DNA from: Pinus tabuliformis
Lineage: Eukaryota > Streptophyta > Pinopsida > Pinales > Pinaceae
Assembly (NCBI GenBank): GCA_031772625.1
Contig: CM062819.1
Span: 820,485,503 to 820,549,502, forward strand
DNA length: 64,000 nucleotides
Direction of reading: 5' to 3'
Shown: positions 33,145 through 44,814 of the stretch, one piece after another
Numbering within the stretch: position 1 is the stretch's first letter
How the letters are laid out: every line of letters starts with the position of its first letter
Program-made: the position numbers and the translations under genes
The notes under the pieces: generated by a model
Told to the model about the DNA's origin: nothing
What the model saw: only the letters and a program-made list of their open reading frames with translations
The model's database searches: none

Positions 33145-34008
33145 TGTTGGAAATACTAAGAGGGGGGCTGAATCAATATTTCACTTAATTTTAATTACTT
33201 TTATAGCATTAAATATCAATTCCACAAATCAAATAAGATAATAAACAACACATCACATCACATGAATAGTACATAATAAATTTTTAGGTGGAAACCCTTC
33301 CAGGAGAAAAAACATCGAACACTTTTAATATATGTATTGAAAATTACATCAACAGGAAGCTCCAACTTCCAAGATTCTCCAACAACAACTAGAAGGAGGC
33401 TCCAACCCCCTGGTTTTATCATCTCTAATTGAATGGATGTGCCAACACCCTTATTTTACTAGCCCCAACTAGAACGATGCTCCAACACCCTATTTTTATC
33501 AGCTACAAATGTAAGGATGCTCCAACACCTTGCAAGCTCCAACTTGCCCTAGCACCACCTTCCCACCCTAAAGTGTTATCAAACTCCCTTACTAGGGATA
33601 GTGACCCACTTACAATTATATACAAATGAAACTTCACTTTTATTTCTATTGATATGTGCTTAGATCACAAGATATATAAAATGGAATTTCAATCAACAAA
33701 CTCTAACAAGGTGTCACCGTACAATCAATGCAAATATCAAAAGTTCAAGAATGATTCTTGATTACTACTAAAGGTCTACTATTACTCTTTTGTCCAAAAT
33801 CTTGTCACAACACTTCACTAACTATTTCAAATATAGGATAAAAAATTAACAAGGATAAATTATTTGGTTCATACCTTAGTTTTTATGAGAAATTCAACAT
33901 AAGTTTGTAGTCAAAAGTATGCCTTGTCTATCATTTTTTGCTTCAGAATGTATTAAATGGAATTTCCTTGAATATTCTCCTAATTTCTCCTTCAATAACT
34001 TCTCAACA
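33145..34008 (-). repeat. LTR L, copy 1 (probable solo LTR)
   Basis: TGTTGGAAATACTAAG to TTCTCAACA, about 864 bp, closely resembles 62857-63812, the 5' LTR of copia element I. No matching internal region adjoins it. Flanking 5-mers are ATGGT and ATCCT, which agree at only three positions, so the duplication is unproven. It contains the 45-bp array at 33355-33545. Confidence 0.7.
33355..33545. repeat. Tandem array of about 45-bp units in LTR L
   Basis: Four imperfect units share CTAGAAGGATGCTCCAACAC-like and TTTTATCAGCTCC-like words. The same array recurs in the other LTR copy at about 63075-63265. Confidence 0.75.
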
Positions 34009-34182
34009 ATCCTCAAAATAGGCCTTATACAAGTCTATCCTTGGCACTCAACAATGGCCAAAAACACCCCTTACAATTTCTTTAGATTGTATTGTGGATC
34101 ATCCCTTCAAACAAGTCTTAATTTGATTGTATAAACATAACTCAAAACATGCCATTTTAGCCCCTTTGACTATGGCATGACA
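34009..34182 (-). repeat. Start of an LTR-like segment at the 3' end of M
   Basis: On the minus strand, AAAGAAGGAGGA (34183-34196) looks like a polypurine tract and is followed by TGTCATGCCATAGTC. This suggests the 3' LTR of the element that contained M, interrupted by LTR L copy 1. No partner copy is seen. Confidence 0.4.
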
Positions 34183-34574
34183 TCCTCCTTCTTTGCTATA
34201 AAACTTGGTCCTGAAATCCCTCTAAACTTAGCTTCAAATATTGTGGCCTAACTCAGTTCAAACAACATCATGATAAAACTATGGGGCTCTACCTACAAGA
34301 ACAAACTAGTGGTTAAATTTTGGTGTGATCCCGTTGCAACTCTAACCAAACCCAAAAATTATCCTCTTTGAACAACCTTAAATTCTCCTCGGGATGGATA
34401 AAGTTTACTTGAAAATTTGGCCGAAAATTTGTGTTATATAGTTCCTTTAAAAAAGTTGTAATATGACTCAAAGAGGAGGCTAAAATCCTATACTGAAAAT
34501 GGGATAAATATGCCTCAGATTTCCCTAGAAAAGGTGTAAAGGAAACCTTAGGAGTAGGGTGACAATAGACATCA
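34183..34574 (-). pseudogene. Remnant M, 3' portion (unidentified coding sequence)
   Basis: With H removed, the minus-strand frame that ends ENCGIFDPLL on the right of H continues here as MSIVTLLLRFPLHLF before a stop near 34535. Downstream it is too decayed to read. It is not recognised. It ends at the polypurine-like tract beside 34182, so it is probably the 3' end of an old retroelement. Confidence 0.35.
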
Positions 34575-34579
34575 AGAGG
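34575..34579. repeat. Left target-site duplication of H
   Basis: AGAGG; identical to 43754-43758. Confidence 0.9.
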
Positions 34580-34828
34580 TGTTGATGAATCTAGGGCAAC
34601 TATATAAGGTGTTTTCTCTTACTTTGATAATTACTTGTGATGTATTTTATTTAACTTGATTAGCTTCTTCTTTCACTTGATTATTATTATGATTTTATCA
34701 TCAAATAGCTACCACACTATGAATATCAAATATACAAGAGGACATAATATATAGTCTATTATCTAGGGCCAAAATCTCTACTCTTGAGAGGAAAACCAAC
34801 AAGAACTCTTCTCTTCTTATAGAACTTT

Positions 34829-35098
34829 TTTTAGGTCCCTATACTACTAGTGTATCCCCTTATTTTTATTATCGCAACCCCCTTATTTTATTGTTGTGCC
34901 CTTACAATATTATTGTTATGTAGGCTCTGATTATATTGTGACCCCTTAGAATCCTATATATAAAAAGGAGGTCTTTTCATTTGTATCATACAAGAATTGT
35001 TCATTTGTGTAATATAAAGGAGGTTTCCCCCTCGAAGAGGCTAATTTTGAAGTCGTTGATCTATCTCTTCTTCTATTTTGTGAGCTGGTTACATAACA
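34829..35098 (+). repeat. 5' LTR of F
   Basis: This matches 38022-38354 from TTAGGTCCCTATACTA to GGTTACATAACA. It lacks about 63 bp present in the 3' LTR, and its first bases are TTTTAG instead of TGTTAG. A TATA-like CCTATATATAAAAAGG is at about 34954. Confidence 0.92.
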
Positions 35099-35100
35099 TT

Positions 35101-35114
35101 TGGTATCATAGCTT
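35101..35114 (+). promoter_or_regulatory. Primer-binding site of F
   Basis: TGGTATCATAGCTT, two bases after the LTR, resembles the initiator tRNA-Met type with one or two changes. Confidence 0.75.
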
Positions 35115-35820
35115 TGGATTCTAGGGTTCTGCTGCATCAAACAGGTTATCGTGGAATTTTTGCTATAAAAATTTTTCTATGAAGCTTCAGAAGCTAAAAT
35201 CTTAACTAACTTTGTGTCTGAATTTCATATCTTTTCTCACTATATTTTTGGAGATATGAGCTGAGGAAGTTAGGGTTTTTGCAGGCTCCAAAATTCCATC
35301 TCAAGCAGGTGACCTATGGAAAATTATCATAACTTTCTCTTTGAGCATCAGATTTGGATTTTGTAAGAAGTGGCAGAAAGAGGATGGATTGTAGGGTTTT
35401 TGGTATTAATTTCAGGGCCGAAGGTAGAAAAAGTGACACATGGCACTCCATACAAGTTATCTCTATTGAACCAGTCTATAATCAGGCCATTGTGGGAGAT
35501 TGGGCATAACTCTTTCTTGAAGAATCCAATCTCGATAATACCCGTGGGGTTGGAAAGAGGACTCAAAGGGATACCACAGGACGAAATTTCATAACTTAAA
35601 GAGAAATTTCAGAGTTACAATTGTTTCACAATTGAGCTCCTAAAAGTAAGAAAAAGGTGTGTATTTAAAAAACAAAATTACATAACTTTTGTTTGAAAAA
35701 TCAGTTTGAAGTAATTCAAAGGGCATATTGAAGCATAGATATCATTGTTTGATTTCAAACTAACTTGAATCAAGAAAATAGAAACACCTATTAAGCAACC
35801 CGAGATCTCTACCATAACAC
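35115..35820 (+). other. Leader of F
   Basis: About 700 bases lie between the primer site and gag. Several short frames are present, but none resembles a known protein. Confidence 0.35.
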
Positions 35821-35826
35821 ATGAAG

Positions 35827-36872
35827 AAGAGGAAGAAATGCAACATGATATATCAAAATTATGAGACCAAGTGCAACAAATTTCGCTCTCACAAAAAGTA
35901 ATGAAAGCTAAGATGGATGGTTTGAAGAATGGAATTGAAGCTAAGATAAATGGTTTTATCTATGGCATGGAATCTAATATCGATGGTATAGAATCAAAAT
36001 TGAAAGGAAACATGGAAGGTTTGAAGGAAAGCTGGACAAAGTTGCTGCAAGAAAGGCTTCCTAATGACAAAAAGGTAGTAGAGGAAACTCGTGATGAGAA
36101 CAAAAAAAATGTTAATCATGATTTCATAGAATCTAACAATGGATTGAAGACCCACCATATTCCAAATATCGATATGAGGAAGTTTGATGACAAGGATCCC
36201 GTAACATGGATACTATAGTTGGAGCAGTATTTTGAAGTCCATAATGTGAAAAACACACAAAAGTTACATATTGAAACTTTATATTTAGACCCCAGTCAGT
36301 TTGCATGGTATTGATGGCTTTGGTCTCGTAACAAAGTTTTCATTTGGGCAATTTTCACAGAGGAAATTATAGCACATTATGAGGATACAAAGAGCAACAC
36401 CTTCTTTAGCCAATTGATAAATCTCAAACAAAAGGGTTCAATGGAATAACACATTGAGGACTTCCAAAAGTTGAATATAAGGGTAAATGATATTCCAAAG
36501 AAGCATAGGATTGAAGTCTTCATAGGGATTTTAAAGGATAACATCCAACATGAGGTTTGCCTTTGGAAACCTAATCCATTGGAAAAGGCATTCAGGTTGG
36601 AAAGCAAAATTATGGCAACAAGGAAACCTACCACTCATAACTATAAATATGGAAGTGTTGTTGCTCCTAGCCTTCCACAACCTACAAGGTTGACACCACA
36701 ACAATTGGAAGAAAAAAGAGAAAAAGGGCTTTGTTACAGTTGTGACACTAAAGGTCATAAGTGTGCTGAGAAGAAATTAATTTACATAGAAGGGGAAGAG
36801 GAGGAAGAAAAGGAACAAGAAACACCAAAAGAAGAGGAAATACACCAGGAACCAACCCCAAAGAAAGAATAA
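35827..36872 (+). pseudogene. gag of F
   Basis: One frame runs to the TAA at 36870 with stops at about 36216, 36312 and 36447. It begins with a Lys/Gly-rich helical stretch (KAKMDGLKNGIEAKI-like repeats at 35895-36030). The capsid-like part reads NIDMRKFDDKDPVTWIL, then LQYLQKLNIRV-type and CLWKPNPLEKAFRLESKI words. The zinc knuckle CYSCDTKGHKCAEK (about 36733-36775) has Cys-X2-Cys-X4-His but a replaced last Cys. An acidic Glu-rich tail follows. It is typical of chromovirus gag. Confidence 0.8.
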
Positions 36873-37673
36873 ATGAATATTACAATATCTTGTAATGCAT
36901 TGACAGTAATTAACACTCCTCAAACTCTCAAGGTAAAAGGACATATCAAGAAGAAAAAGGTAATAGTGTTGATTGATTCTGGTAGTACCCATAATTTTAT
37001 TCAATGTAAGATAGCATTAAATTGCTTCCTATATCCAACACCAGAGTGTCAAGTGGTGGTTGCAAATGGAGGAACCATAAATTTCTTGGGAAAGTGCCAT
37101 AATATAAAGCTATCCATGGGAGAATATGTATTTAATGGTCCAATGATTTCCATTCCAATTGGTGGTGCTAATGTTGTACTAGGAGTCAAATGGTTACAAT
37201 CTTTGGGTACGATAGCTTTTAATTTTCAAGAACTTTTCTTGAATATTTTTTGGGAAGGAAAGGAAGTTGAATTAATGGGTATCACAGGGAAACCAAGAAA
37301 GATAATCAGCTCTAATAGCATGACAAAGCTTCTAAAGAAAGAACAACAGGGTGTAATTACACAATTATGTTCACTAGAGGTTCAAACATCGAAATCATCT
37401 ATTTATCCATATCTCCAAAAAGTATTGGACAATCATTCTAAGGCTCAAGTAGTGGAAGATCACATCGAGAATCAAAAACAAGTTCTCCAACTCTTAACAT
37501 ATAACCTCAATTTGGCGCAGAATAGAATGAAACAACATGCATATCAACATCGCAATGAAAGAAGTTTTGATTTAGGTGACTGGATATTTTTATGGATACA
37601 ACCATACAAACAAAGGTCCCTCAAGCAAGCTAAGAAGGATAATAAATTATCACCAAAGTATTATGGTCCCTAA
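36873..37673 (+). pseudogene. Protease fused in frame to integrase C-terminus of F (internal deletion product)
   Basis: A 266-codon uninterrupted frame starts at an ATG right after the gag stop and stays in the gag frame. Residues about 10-110 are a retropepsin-like protease (VLIDSGSTHNFIQ, then VVLGVKWLQSLG). From about residue 185, the frame continues with integrase C-terminal sequence (LNLAQNRMKQHAYQHRNERS, DLGDWIFLW). Reverse transcriptase, RNase H and the integrase catalytic core are missing. It ends at KYYGP. Decayed chromodomain-like words continue to about 37960. The junction is near 37420-37450. Confidence 0.85.
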
Positions 37674-38021
37674 AAGGCATTTCAAAATATTGGTACTATG
37701 GCATACAAATTGGAGCTTCATGCATCTTCCTGTGTGCACCCAGTTTTCCATGTTTCATGCTTAAACAAGGTTATAGGAGAAAAGATCCCAGCTCAAAAAA
37801 AAATTGCCAAAACTTGACGAAGAAGGAAAAATCATATTGGAACTTGAAGTAGCCATGGAAACAAGAACCCAACAGCTACAAAATCGATCAATTTTAGAGT
37901 ATCTCATCAAGAGGAAGAACTTAGGCGCTGAAGATTCCACATGGGAGGATTAGAATTTTATACAAAAGCATCCAGAACTACTCAAGCGTTGAGGACAACA
38001 TTTTTTGGAAGGAGAGGGGCA

Positions 38022-38354
38022 TGTTAGATCCCTATACTAGTAGTGTAGCCCCTTATTGTTATTAGTGCAACCCCCTTATTGTATTGTTGTGCCCATGTAG
38101 TCCCCATATTTTTATTATTGTGCCCCATAGAAGCCCACTAGTGTTATTGTTGTGCCCTTACAATATTATTGTTATGTAGGATCTAATTATATTGTGACCC
38201 CTTAGACTCCTATATATATAAAGGGGGTCTTTTCATTTGTATCATCCAAGAATTGTTCATTTTTTTAATATAAAGGAGGTTTCCCCCTCAAAGAGGCTAA
38301 TTTTGAAGTCGTTGATATATCTCTTCTTCTATTTTGTGAGATGGTTGCATAACA
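38022..38354 (+). repeat. 3' LTR of F
   Basis: TGTTAGATCCCTATAC to GGTTGCATAACA, 333 bp. It is preceded by GGAAGGAGAGGGGCA, a polypurine tract. It contains repeated TTATTGTTGTGCCC words, one block of which is missing from the 5' LTR. Confidence 0.93.
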
Positions 38355-38359
38355 ACTTC

Positions 38360-39266
38360 AAATGACGAATTCCAAGACCTGTGACCCTTGAAAATGACCC
38401 CTCCAAGACCAAGTCAAACTTCTTCTTAATGATCTTCTCTTCCAAAAAGTCAACTTCAGTCAAACTAGCTTTCCAAAAGTTGCAACTTCTCCTTCGACCT
38501 CTTTTTCAGACCTTTGATTTCTAACTGCAATTTTGGCTATTGCAATAACCCTATCTTTTGGCACATGTGAGAGAATGATGGATATTTCTTCCTCCTTTTT
38601 CCCTCTTTGGGATTGGCTTCTTTTATTTAACTATTCATCTTGTATTTTGATGCTTCTTTGACCCTTGAATTGACTCCTTAAACTTACTATAATTTGGTCT
38701 TTCTATAGCTATAGGGATGCCATAACTTTCTCTTTGCACGTGTGAAAAATTCAGCCCAAAAATAGTCCCAAGACTCGGATTCTTCTTCCTTATAATTTTG
38801 TTTCTTCGATGGCTCTAGGTCTCCTTATCTTCTCTTGATCAAACTTATTATCAACTTCACGGATTCTCACAAATGTGGTTGACATCCCTCTTATACATAG
38901 GCTTCTAGAGAGCCCTATTAGGCTGACATGCCATCTCTAGGAGGTCGAATTCACTAATTGATAGGTCAAATTATTGCTTGAACGTTAATAAGGTCTTGGA
39001 GGGTCTTTGAATCTAATTTGATTATAATAAAATTTTTTGACTTGATAGAATAAGCCCAAGATGGTCTTCCATACATGACAATGACTCAATTACAATCCCT
39101 ATAAGCATTCAATGGGTGCTTGACCTATGAAAAAATTAACCTTGAGCATGAAACCCATGCATCAATAATGAAACTAATAAATTTATTTTTCTCTTCAATA
39201 TCAAATACATAAAATCATGGTTACATATGTCATTATGAATAACAAACCAAGTTACATATTTCAACA
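38360..39266 (-). repeat. 3' LTR of H, second part (first part 34580-34828)
   Basis: Together with 34580-34828 this makes an LTR of about 1156 bp matching 42588-43753. On the minus strand it runs from TGTTGAAATATGTAAC at 39266. Confidence 0.9.
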
Positions 39267-41260
39267 CTCCCTCTTACTAGGGAAGTATTCATAATCCATA
39301 CATGGTACTTGGACATTCTCAAACTGAAGAATTCTCATAAGAAGAGTTGGATTGGTAAGCCATCTCATAAGATATTATTTTAGCTTATCTCATTGCATCT
39401 CATCATACCAACCATCATTATCACACAACAAGGCCTTGACTAACAACTTTTTCTCTCCACAAGATCAGAGCATAATGCTGGAAAAACAATGGCTAATAAA
39501 CACCATCATCATTGTCTCTTAAGGCACATACCCGACCCAGATGTTTACAAGATATGTCCTTTTAGGAAAATTCATGTCTTGGAATAACACATCCTCAAGG
39601 AATTTCCTCTTCGACTAATCTTACCTATTGGATTCCCTACCACATCCCAAAGAGTATCAGAAACTAGATGCTTACCCAAACCTCCATTCTTTCTTCATAA
39701 CATGAAGACAAGAATGATGTGTCTATCTCTCCCTCTCAACTAGGGAGGATATGCTCATTCCTATAAAATGAATATACTCAAGCTCCCTCTTAACCAGGGA
39801 CTTGCCCAAGCTCCCTCTCAACTAGGGACTTTTTTCCAACAACAACTATATGCTCTTTGGTGAATATCATGGTATTATCAACTGCTTGTAAGGCTCCTCT
39901 TTCTGATGTCATGAAATTCAATTTTTTCATCATGGAGCCTTCATCTTCTAGATCTTGTTTGTAGGGAATCAACCATCTTCTTCATCACTTTCCTTAAACG
40001 AAACATAGGGTTGAACCAATAGTCATTTCAACCTTATTTTCATTGGAAAGTGATCTTCTAGTCCACATTTGACTTTTCTTCATACAAATACCTCTTCCAA
40101 GTAATGTTTCTTTCAGAATATTCCATCCAATCACATGAGTGCTTGTTGTATGTGACATCTACAACTCTCTTTTGGTAGCCATGTTTCAACCCAACCATAT
40201 GATTCCAAAAATCAAAATGAACATAAAATCAAAATTACCTTTTTATGATGGCCTTTCGTCATGACATCTGCTTCATGCAACATCAACATCCTGCACATGA
40301 ATGACTCCATATCCAAGACATTCAATATCAAGGGTCTCCTTCTTTTTAAGATGTTATCAGGGTCTTCATACCTTCTCCATGGAGATGGTATAAATAATTC
40401 TTATACCTATCAGATGTTGATCACTTATCTTATCTTACATGACTATAAATTTACCTTTCATGAACTCTTCTATACATGGTTCTTACAACATAGAAACCAT
40501 GATAACGACCTCATATTCCATATGAGGTCATATTATGTTGATTTCATCTTATCAATATGTAGAAGAGTTCAAGGCACATTGTCTACATGCCTTCATGCAT
40601 CATTATAATGGAATATATCATTCTTCTTCGATCATGCCCATGAGATAGAGAATTCAACCATGTTATCTGCAACTATATGATGACATGAATATATACATAA
40701 ATTTTCCTTCTTTTGTTCATATAACTTCCTTTTAGAAGCCTCCTCCCATTCCTTGAAGATGAAATTACTTCAACCAATTCAACATGTTGCACATCTTTGT
40801 TATCATACCAGACCAGTGGATCCCACACAAGGTGGACCATAGACTATCAGTGAGACACTTTCCTCTTCCAAGTGAACCTTCTCATAAATATTCTAGTGGA
40901 GGATCTCAATGATCTTGATTCTGAAAATGCTCCTTTATAACGATGATGTATGATGACCTTTATTTATACTATATCATGCTAGAAAACTTTCTTCCAACCA
41001 TAAATATTGCTACTTTAGTTGTCCTTATATGCTTCCAATGGAGATTCCATAAACTACTTTCTTTCTATCATGATGACTGCTACAACCATGTAGACTTCTA
41101 CTTCAGCTTTCTTTCCATGCTTTTATGATGATGTCATCTCCATCAACTTTCTTTCCATGCATCTTATCATACTAGTGATGATTTCTATTCTCTTCTATAA
41201 CTAAAAATAACTATGTGAATGAGATTATTCAGTCATAGTAGATATTTTTCACTTCCTCCT
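39267..41260 (-). other. Interior of H without recognisable coding sequence
   Basis: Two kilobases lie between the 3' LTR and the gag remnant. Four copies of a CTCCCTCTCAACTAGGGA-like motif occur at 39267, 39729, 39783 and 39811; on the minus strand they are purine tracts like the one beside the LTR. No pol domain is visible, so the region probably derives from sequence between pol and the LTR. Confidence 0.5.
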
Positions 41261-41264
41261 TTGT

Positions 41265-42110
41265 TTATTTCTTCTTTTTGGATTCTTCCACTTGTTCAGT
41301 AACATGGGCTTCATTTCTTATATTTCTCTTCTTGTTTTCATTATTGAGTTTGGGACAATTCCTTTTAAAGTGCCCATATCCTTTACATTCATAGCATTGT
41401 ATCTTTGACATATTGTTTTTTTTTTCAAGGATCAAACTTTCTAAACTTTCCTTTTCTTCAGGCCACAGCATCATATGCTTGAACTTGTTCATTTGACCCA
41501 ACATCGCTCTTTGATTTCAACCTGGTTTCTTCAATATTACATAATGACAAAATTTCAATGAATGGAGTGCCTTCCTTCTTCCTGTAGATACTTGATACAA
41601 TGTTTCCCCATTCTCAAGTATTGTATTGAGCACAACGGTGGTTATTTCTTTATCGAACATTATTTCCACTATCTTTTAGTTGGTCTCTTATTTGTGACAC
41701 CCTCATAAGATATGAGGCTATTCATTCTTTCTTTGATACCTTCATCTTATATAGCTCGGTTCTCAATGATATGACTTCTCGTGTAGTGCTTATGGAAAAT
41801 AGTCCTACCAACTTATCATAGATTTCTTTTGATTTCTACAACTTTACTACATAAGGGATGAGGGAATACTTGATTGATTCTATGAGGATTCTTTGAGCCC
41901 TTATTTCCCCTTTCATATACTTCGATATTTCTTGAGATTCTTCTTGTGATGGTTTGGATATTGAACCCTTAACATGTCCAATAACTTCATTCTCTATGAG
42001 GATCTAATCTGTCCTCTTTTTCCATGTAAGGAAATTTGATGACCCAACCAGTTTGTTTCTTTCCTTGCATAATGAAGTTATGTTGATAGTAGATTCAGAC
42101 ATAACTATAA
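41265..42110 (-). pseudogene. gag of copia element H
   Basis: The minus-strand frame begins near 42103 (MSESTINITSL) and reads LVGSSNFLTWKKRTDLILIE, then typical copia gag words (RIQRILIESIK-like, YDKLVGLF, SLRTELYKMKVSK). A zinc knuckle CYECKGYGHFKRNC at about 41400-41355 has all Cys/His residues. Several stops and at least one shift interrupt it. It would have formed the particle shell and bound RNA. Confidence 0.75.
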
Positions 42111-42577
42111 AGATACTTGTCAAGTGAAGATGTTCCTAGATGATCATATCTTTGACTTGATGCTTTCTTGATGATATTTCTTCCTTGGTGATATTATTAA
42201 CGATGTTTGAGATATGATCTTTGCTTCAATGTGAGGGAGATCACCTTGATTCTTTGATGATGATGCTAATTCTTCTTCTTTCTCCCTTGGATGATTATTG
42301 TAAAGTGTGTGAGCTTCCCAAGAATTATTTAGGTGTATAATCCTTTGTTGAATGAGGTAGGTTCTTTAAGATCTTGTTCTTCCATAAAGTGTTGATCCTT
42401 CTATAAGATATGATCCTTGAGATGAGATGGGTAGTCCTATTTAATGCTGTTTAATTCCTTCCTTCAATATTAGGAGTGGATTAGTCCTTTTCGATGATAT
42501 CCTTGTACTCGACCCTTATGTGTCCTTCAATTGATGATCTTTGAATTACCTCTTAAATTTGTTGTAGTCACCTTAGC
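42111..42577 (-). other. Leader of H
   Basis: About 470 bases between gag and the primer site, with no motif recognised. Confidence 0.35.
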
Positions 42578-42587
42578 TCTAAAACTA
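42576..42587 (-). promoter_or_regulatory. Primer-binding site of H (minus strand)
   Basis: TAGTTTTAGAGC on the minus strand, right after the LTR end, resembles the Met-type TGGTATCAGAGC with several changes. Confidence 0.6.
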
Positions 42588-43753
42588 TGTTGAGAAGTCT
42601 AGGGAAACTAGATAAGGTGGTTTCTCTTACTTCAATAATTGCATATGATGTATTTCTATTTAACTTGATTAGCTTCTTCTTTCCCTTTATTATATTATGC
42701 TTTTATCATCAAACAACTACCATACTATGAAGATCAAATATACAAGAGGACATAATATTTAGGCTATCATCTAGGGCCAAAACCTCTCCTCTTAAGAGGA
42801 AAACCCACAAGAACTCTTCTCTTCTTAAAGAAATTCAAATGACAAATTCCAAGACCTATGACCCTTGAAAAATACCCCTCCAATACCAAGTCAAACTTCT
42901 CCTTGATGAACTTCTCTTCCACAAAGTCAAAATAGCTTTCCAACAAATGCAACTTCTCCTTCAGCCTCTTTTTCAGACCTGCAATTTTTTAGTGCAATTT
43001 TGGCTAATTCACTAACCCTAGATTTTGACACGTGTGAGGGAATTATGTAGAGTTCCTCCTCCTTTTTCCTTCATTGGGATTGGCTTATTTTATTTGGCTA
43101 TTTGGATTGTATTTTTATGCTTCTTTGACCCTTCATTAACCTACTTAACCTGATTGTATTTTGGTCTCGCTATAGTTGTAGGGATTCCCTAACTTCATAT
43201 TTGCATGTGTGAAAAATTCAGCCCAAAAAACGTCCCAAAACTCAAATTCTTCTTCCTTAGAGTTTTCTCTTTCTACGCTACATCTAGGTCTCCTTATCTT
43301 CTCTTGATCAAACTTCTTATTAGCTTCATGTATGCTCTCGAATGTGGTCAACTTCCTTCTTATATATCGACTTCTAGAGAGACATATTAGGCTGAAATAC
43401 CATCTCTAGGAGGCTGACTTGACTGTTTGATAGGACGACTTGTTTCTTGCACGTTGACAGGGTCTTAGAGGGTCTTTAAATCTAATTTTGATTCAAATAA
43501 ATTTTGTTTACTTGATACAATAAACCCAATATGGTCTTCCATACATGGAAATGACTCAATTGACTTGTTAACTCAGTGACAAGCCCTAGAAGCACTCAAT
43601 GGGTGCTTGACCTATGAATAAAATAACCTTGAGCATGAAACCCATGCATCAATAATGACAATAATAAATTTCTTTTTCTCTTCAATATCAAATACATAAA
43701 ATCATGATTACATATGCCATTATGAAGACTGAACCTAGTTACATATTTCAACA
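42588..43753 (-). repeat. 5' LTR of H
   Basis: 1166 bp, TGTTGAGAAGTC to ATATTTCAACA on the + strand. It shows what the other LTR looked like before F inserted. Confidence 0.93.
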
Positions 43754-43758
43754 AGAGG
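43754..43758. repeat. Right target-site duplication of H
   Basis: AGAGG, matching 34575-34579. Confidence 0.9.
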
Positions 43759-44050
43759 GGGTCAAAAATTCCACAGTTTTCCTCAAGAATGGCCTGAATT
43801 AGTGCCTCGTAAGGATTCGTGGAACAACCTAAATGTAGCCTCATAATAGGGTCAAAAATTTTCAATGAAGGCCTCACACTTAGCCCTTCTTCTTGACTAG
43901 ATCATGCATGTCCAACCCAACAATATAACACATCAAACAACCCTCAATTTGTTTGTTTTTTCTATTGAGATACACCAAGAAGATAGACAAAAAATCCCAA
44001 ATATCCTTAGAAAACTCAAAATCAATCTTTTTGATATGTGTGACTACATA
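43759..44050 (-). pseudogene. Remnant M, middle portion (unidentified coding sequence)
   Basis: The minus strand reads VVTHIKKIDFEFSKDIWDFL, then LVYLNRKNKQIEGCLMCYIV and LDMHDLVKKKG, then in the same frame after two stops RPSLKIFDPIMRLHLGCS and EALIQAILEENCGIFDP. It continues across J on one side and H on the other, so it predates both. I do not recognise the protein. It may be an accessory or env-like frame of an old element. Confidence 0.45.
44046..44050. repeat. Left target-site duplication of J
   Basis: ACATA, identical to 50044-50048. Confidence 0.95.
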
Positions 44051-44489
44051 TGTTAGGATATTCCGACACATAGGAAATAGTTAAGTACAACTTGGTCTAG
44101 TATAGAGTTAGGTAAAGTGTGTTTCTTTACTATGTACATTTTGTAACTTATAATCCGATGGTCACGATATGTAGTGATCCGACGGTTCATTCTCTCCTCG
44201 GTATTATCGACACTTGATCCATGGCTTAACACCCGATTGGTCCATGATCTCTATTTAAAGAGCATGGAGGGTCATTTGTAGGGTAATCCATCTATGAGAG
44301 AAGCATATGTAAATTTTCATTCTTTTATTAATAAATTGCTTGAAGTGGCCGCGTTGGCTCAGGTCATGGACTGTTTCCCTCTTTGAGGGTTTTAACCACG
44401 TCAAAATACTGGTGTATTGATCTGTGATCTGTTTGTGAGCGGTGTCCTTTGGTGTTCTGTCTGAGGAACTTACCCTGTAAATTCCTACA
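44051..44489 (+). repeat. 5' LTR of J
   Basis: TGTTAGGATATTCCGACAC to CCTGTAAATTCCTACA. A TATA-like TCTATTTAAAGAG is at about 44251. Confidence 0.97.
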
Positions 44490-44501
44490 TGGTATCAGAG
44501 A
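44490..44501 (+). promoter_or_regulatory. Primer-binding site of J
   Basis: TGGTATCAGAGA abuts the LTR and matches the initiator tRNA-Met primer pattern but for the last base. Confidence 0.9.
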
Positions 44502-44814
44502 TATTTGAGGGCCACATCCATTGGTGATCCAAATCTGAAGCCGGTAGAACTGCATCTGACTACCGTTTCCTAGATCTACTGTTTCTGACTGCTTTCGGGC
44601 CGAGAGGACTACTCTGTTGTGTTGGGAGCATCTGTTCCAGTGAGGAACCCCTTTCGTTTCACGCGAAAAGGTTTCCGGTAGCCCTAGCTACGTCATTTTT
44701 AAGATCTGGAGGTATACAGTGTTTATTTGCAGTTTACAGTTATTTTCTCTCTGTTTATTTCGGTTTTCGGTTTATTTAGCTTTTTTTATTACCGGATCTA
44801 TACCTTTCATTTCT

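Larger units (their letters stand above)
34829..38354 (+). mobile_element. Element F: internally deleted chromovirus nested in the LTR of H
   Basis: Direct LTRs at 34829-35098 and 38022-38354 bound a 2.9-kb interior with gag, protease and the integrase C-terminus but no RT, RNase H or integrase core. The flanking 5-mers are ACTTT and ACTTC. The uninterrupted homologous sequence at about 42830-42845 in the other LTR of H shows the empty site. It is Ty3/Gypsy by gag-protease style. Confidence 0.9.
34580..43753 (-). mobile_element. Element H: Ty1/Copia retrotransposon (minus strand), mostly deleted, with F nested in its 3' LTR
   Basis: LTRs of about 1.16 kb (34580-39266 once F is removed, and 42588-43753) bound a 3.3-kb interior. 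A perfect AGAGG duplication flanks the whole. On the minus strand, a Met-type primer site (TAGTTTTAGAGC) follows the 5' LTR, and gag is recognisable at 42110-41265. A purine tract (AGTAAGAGGGAG) precedes the 3' LTR. Protease, integrase, RT and RNase H are missing, so it is an internally deleted copy. Confidence 0.88.
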
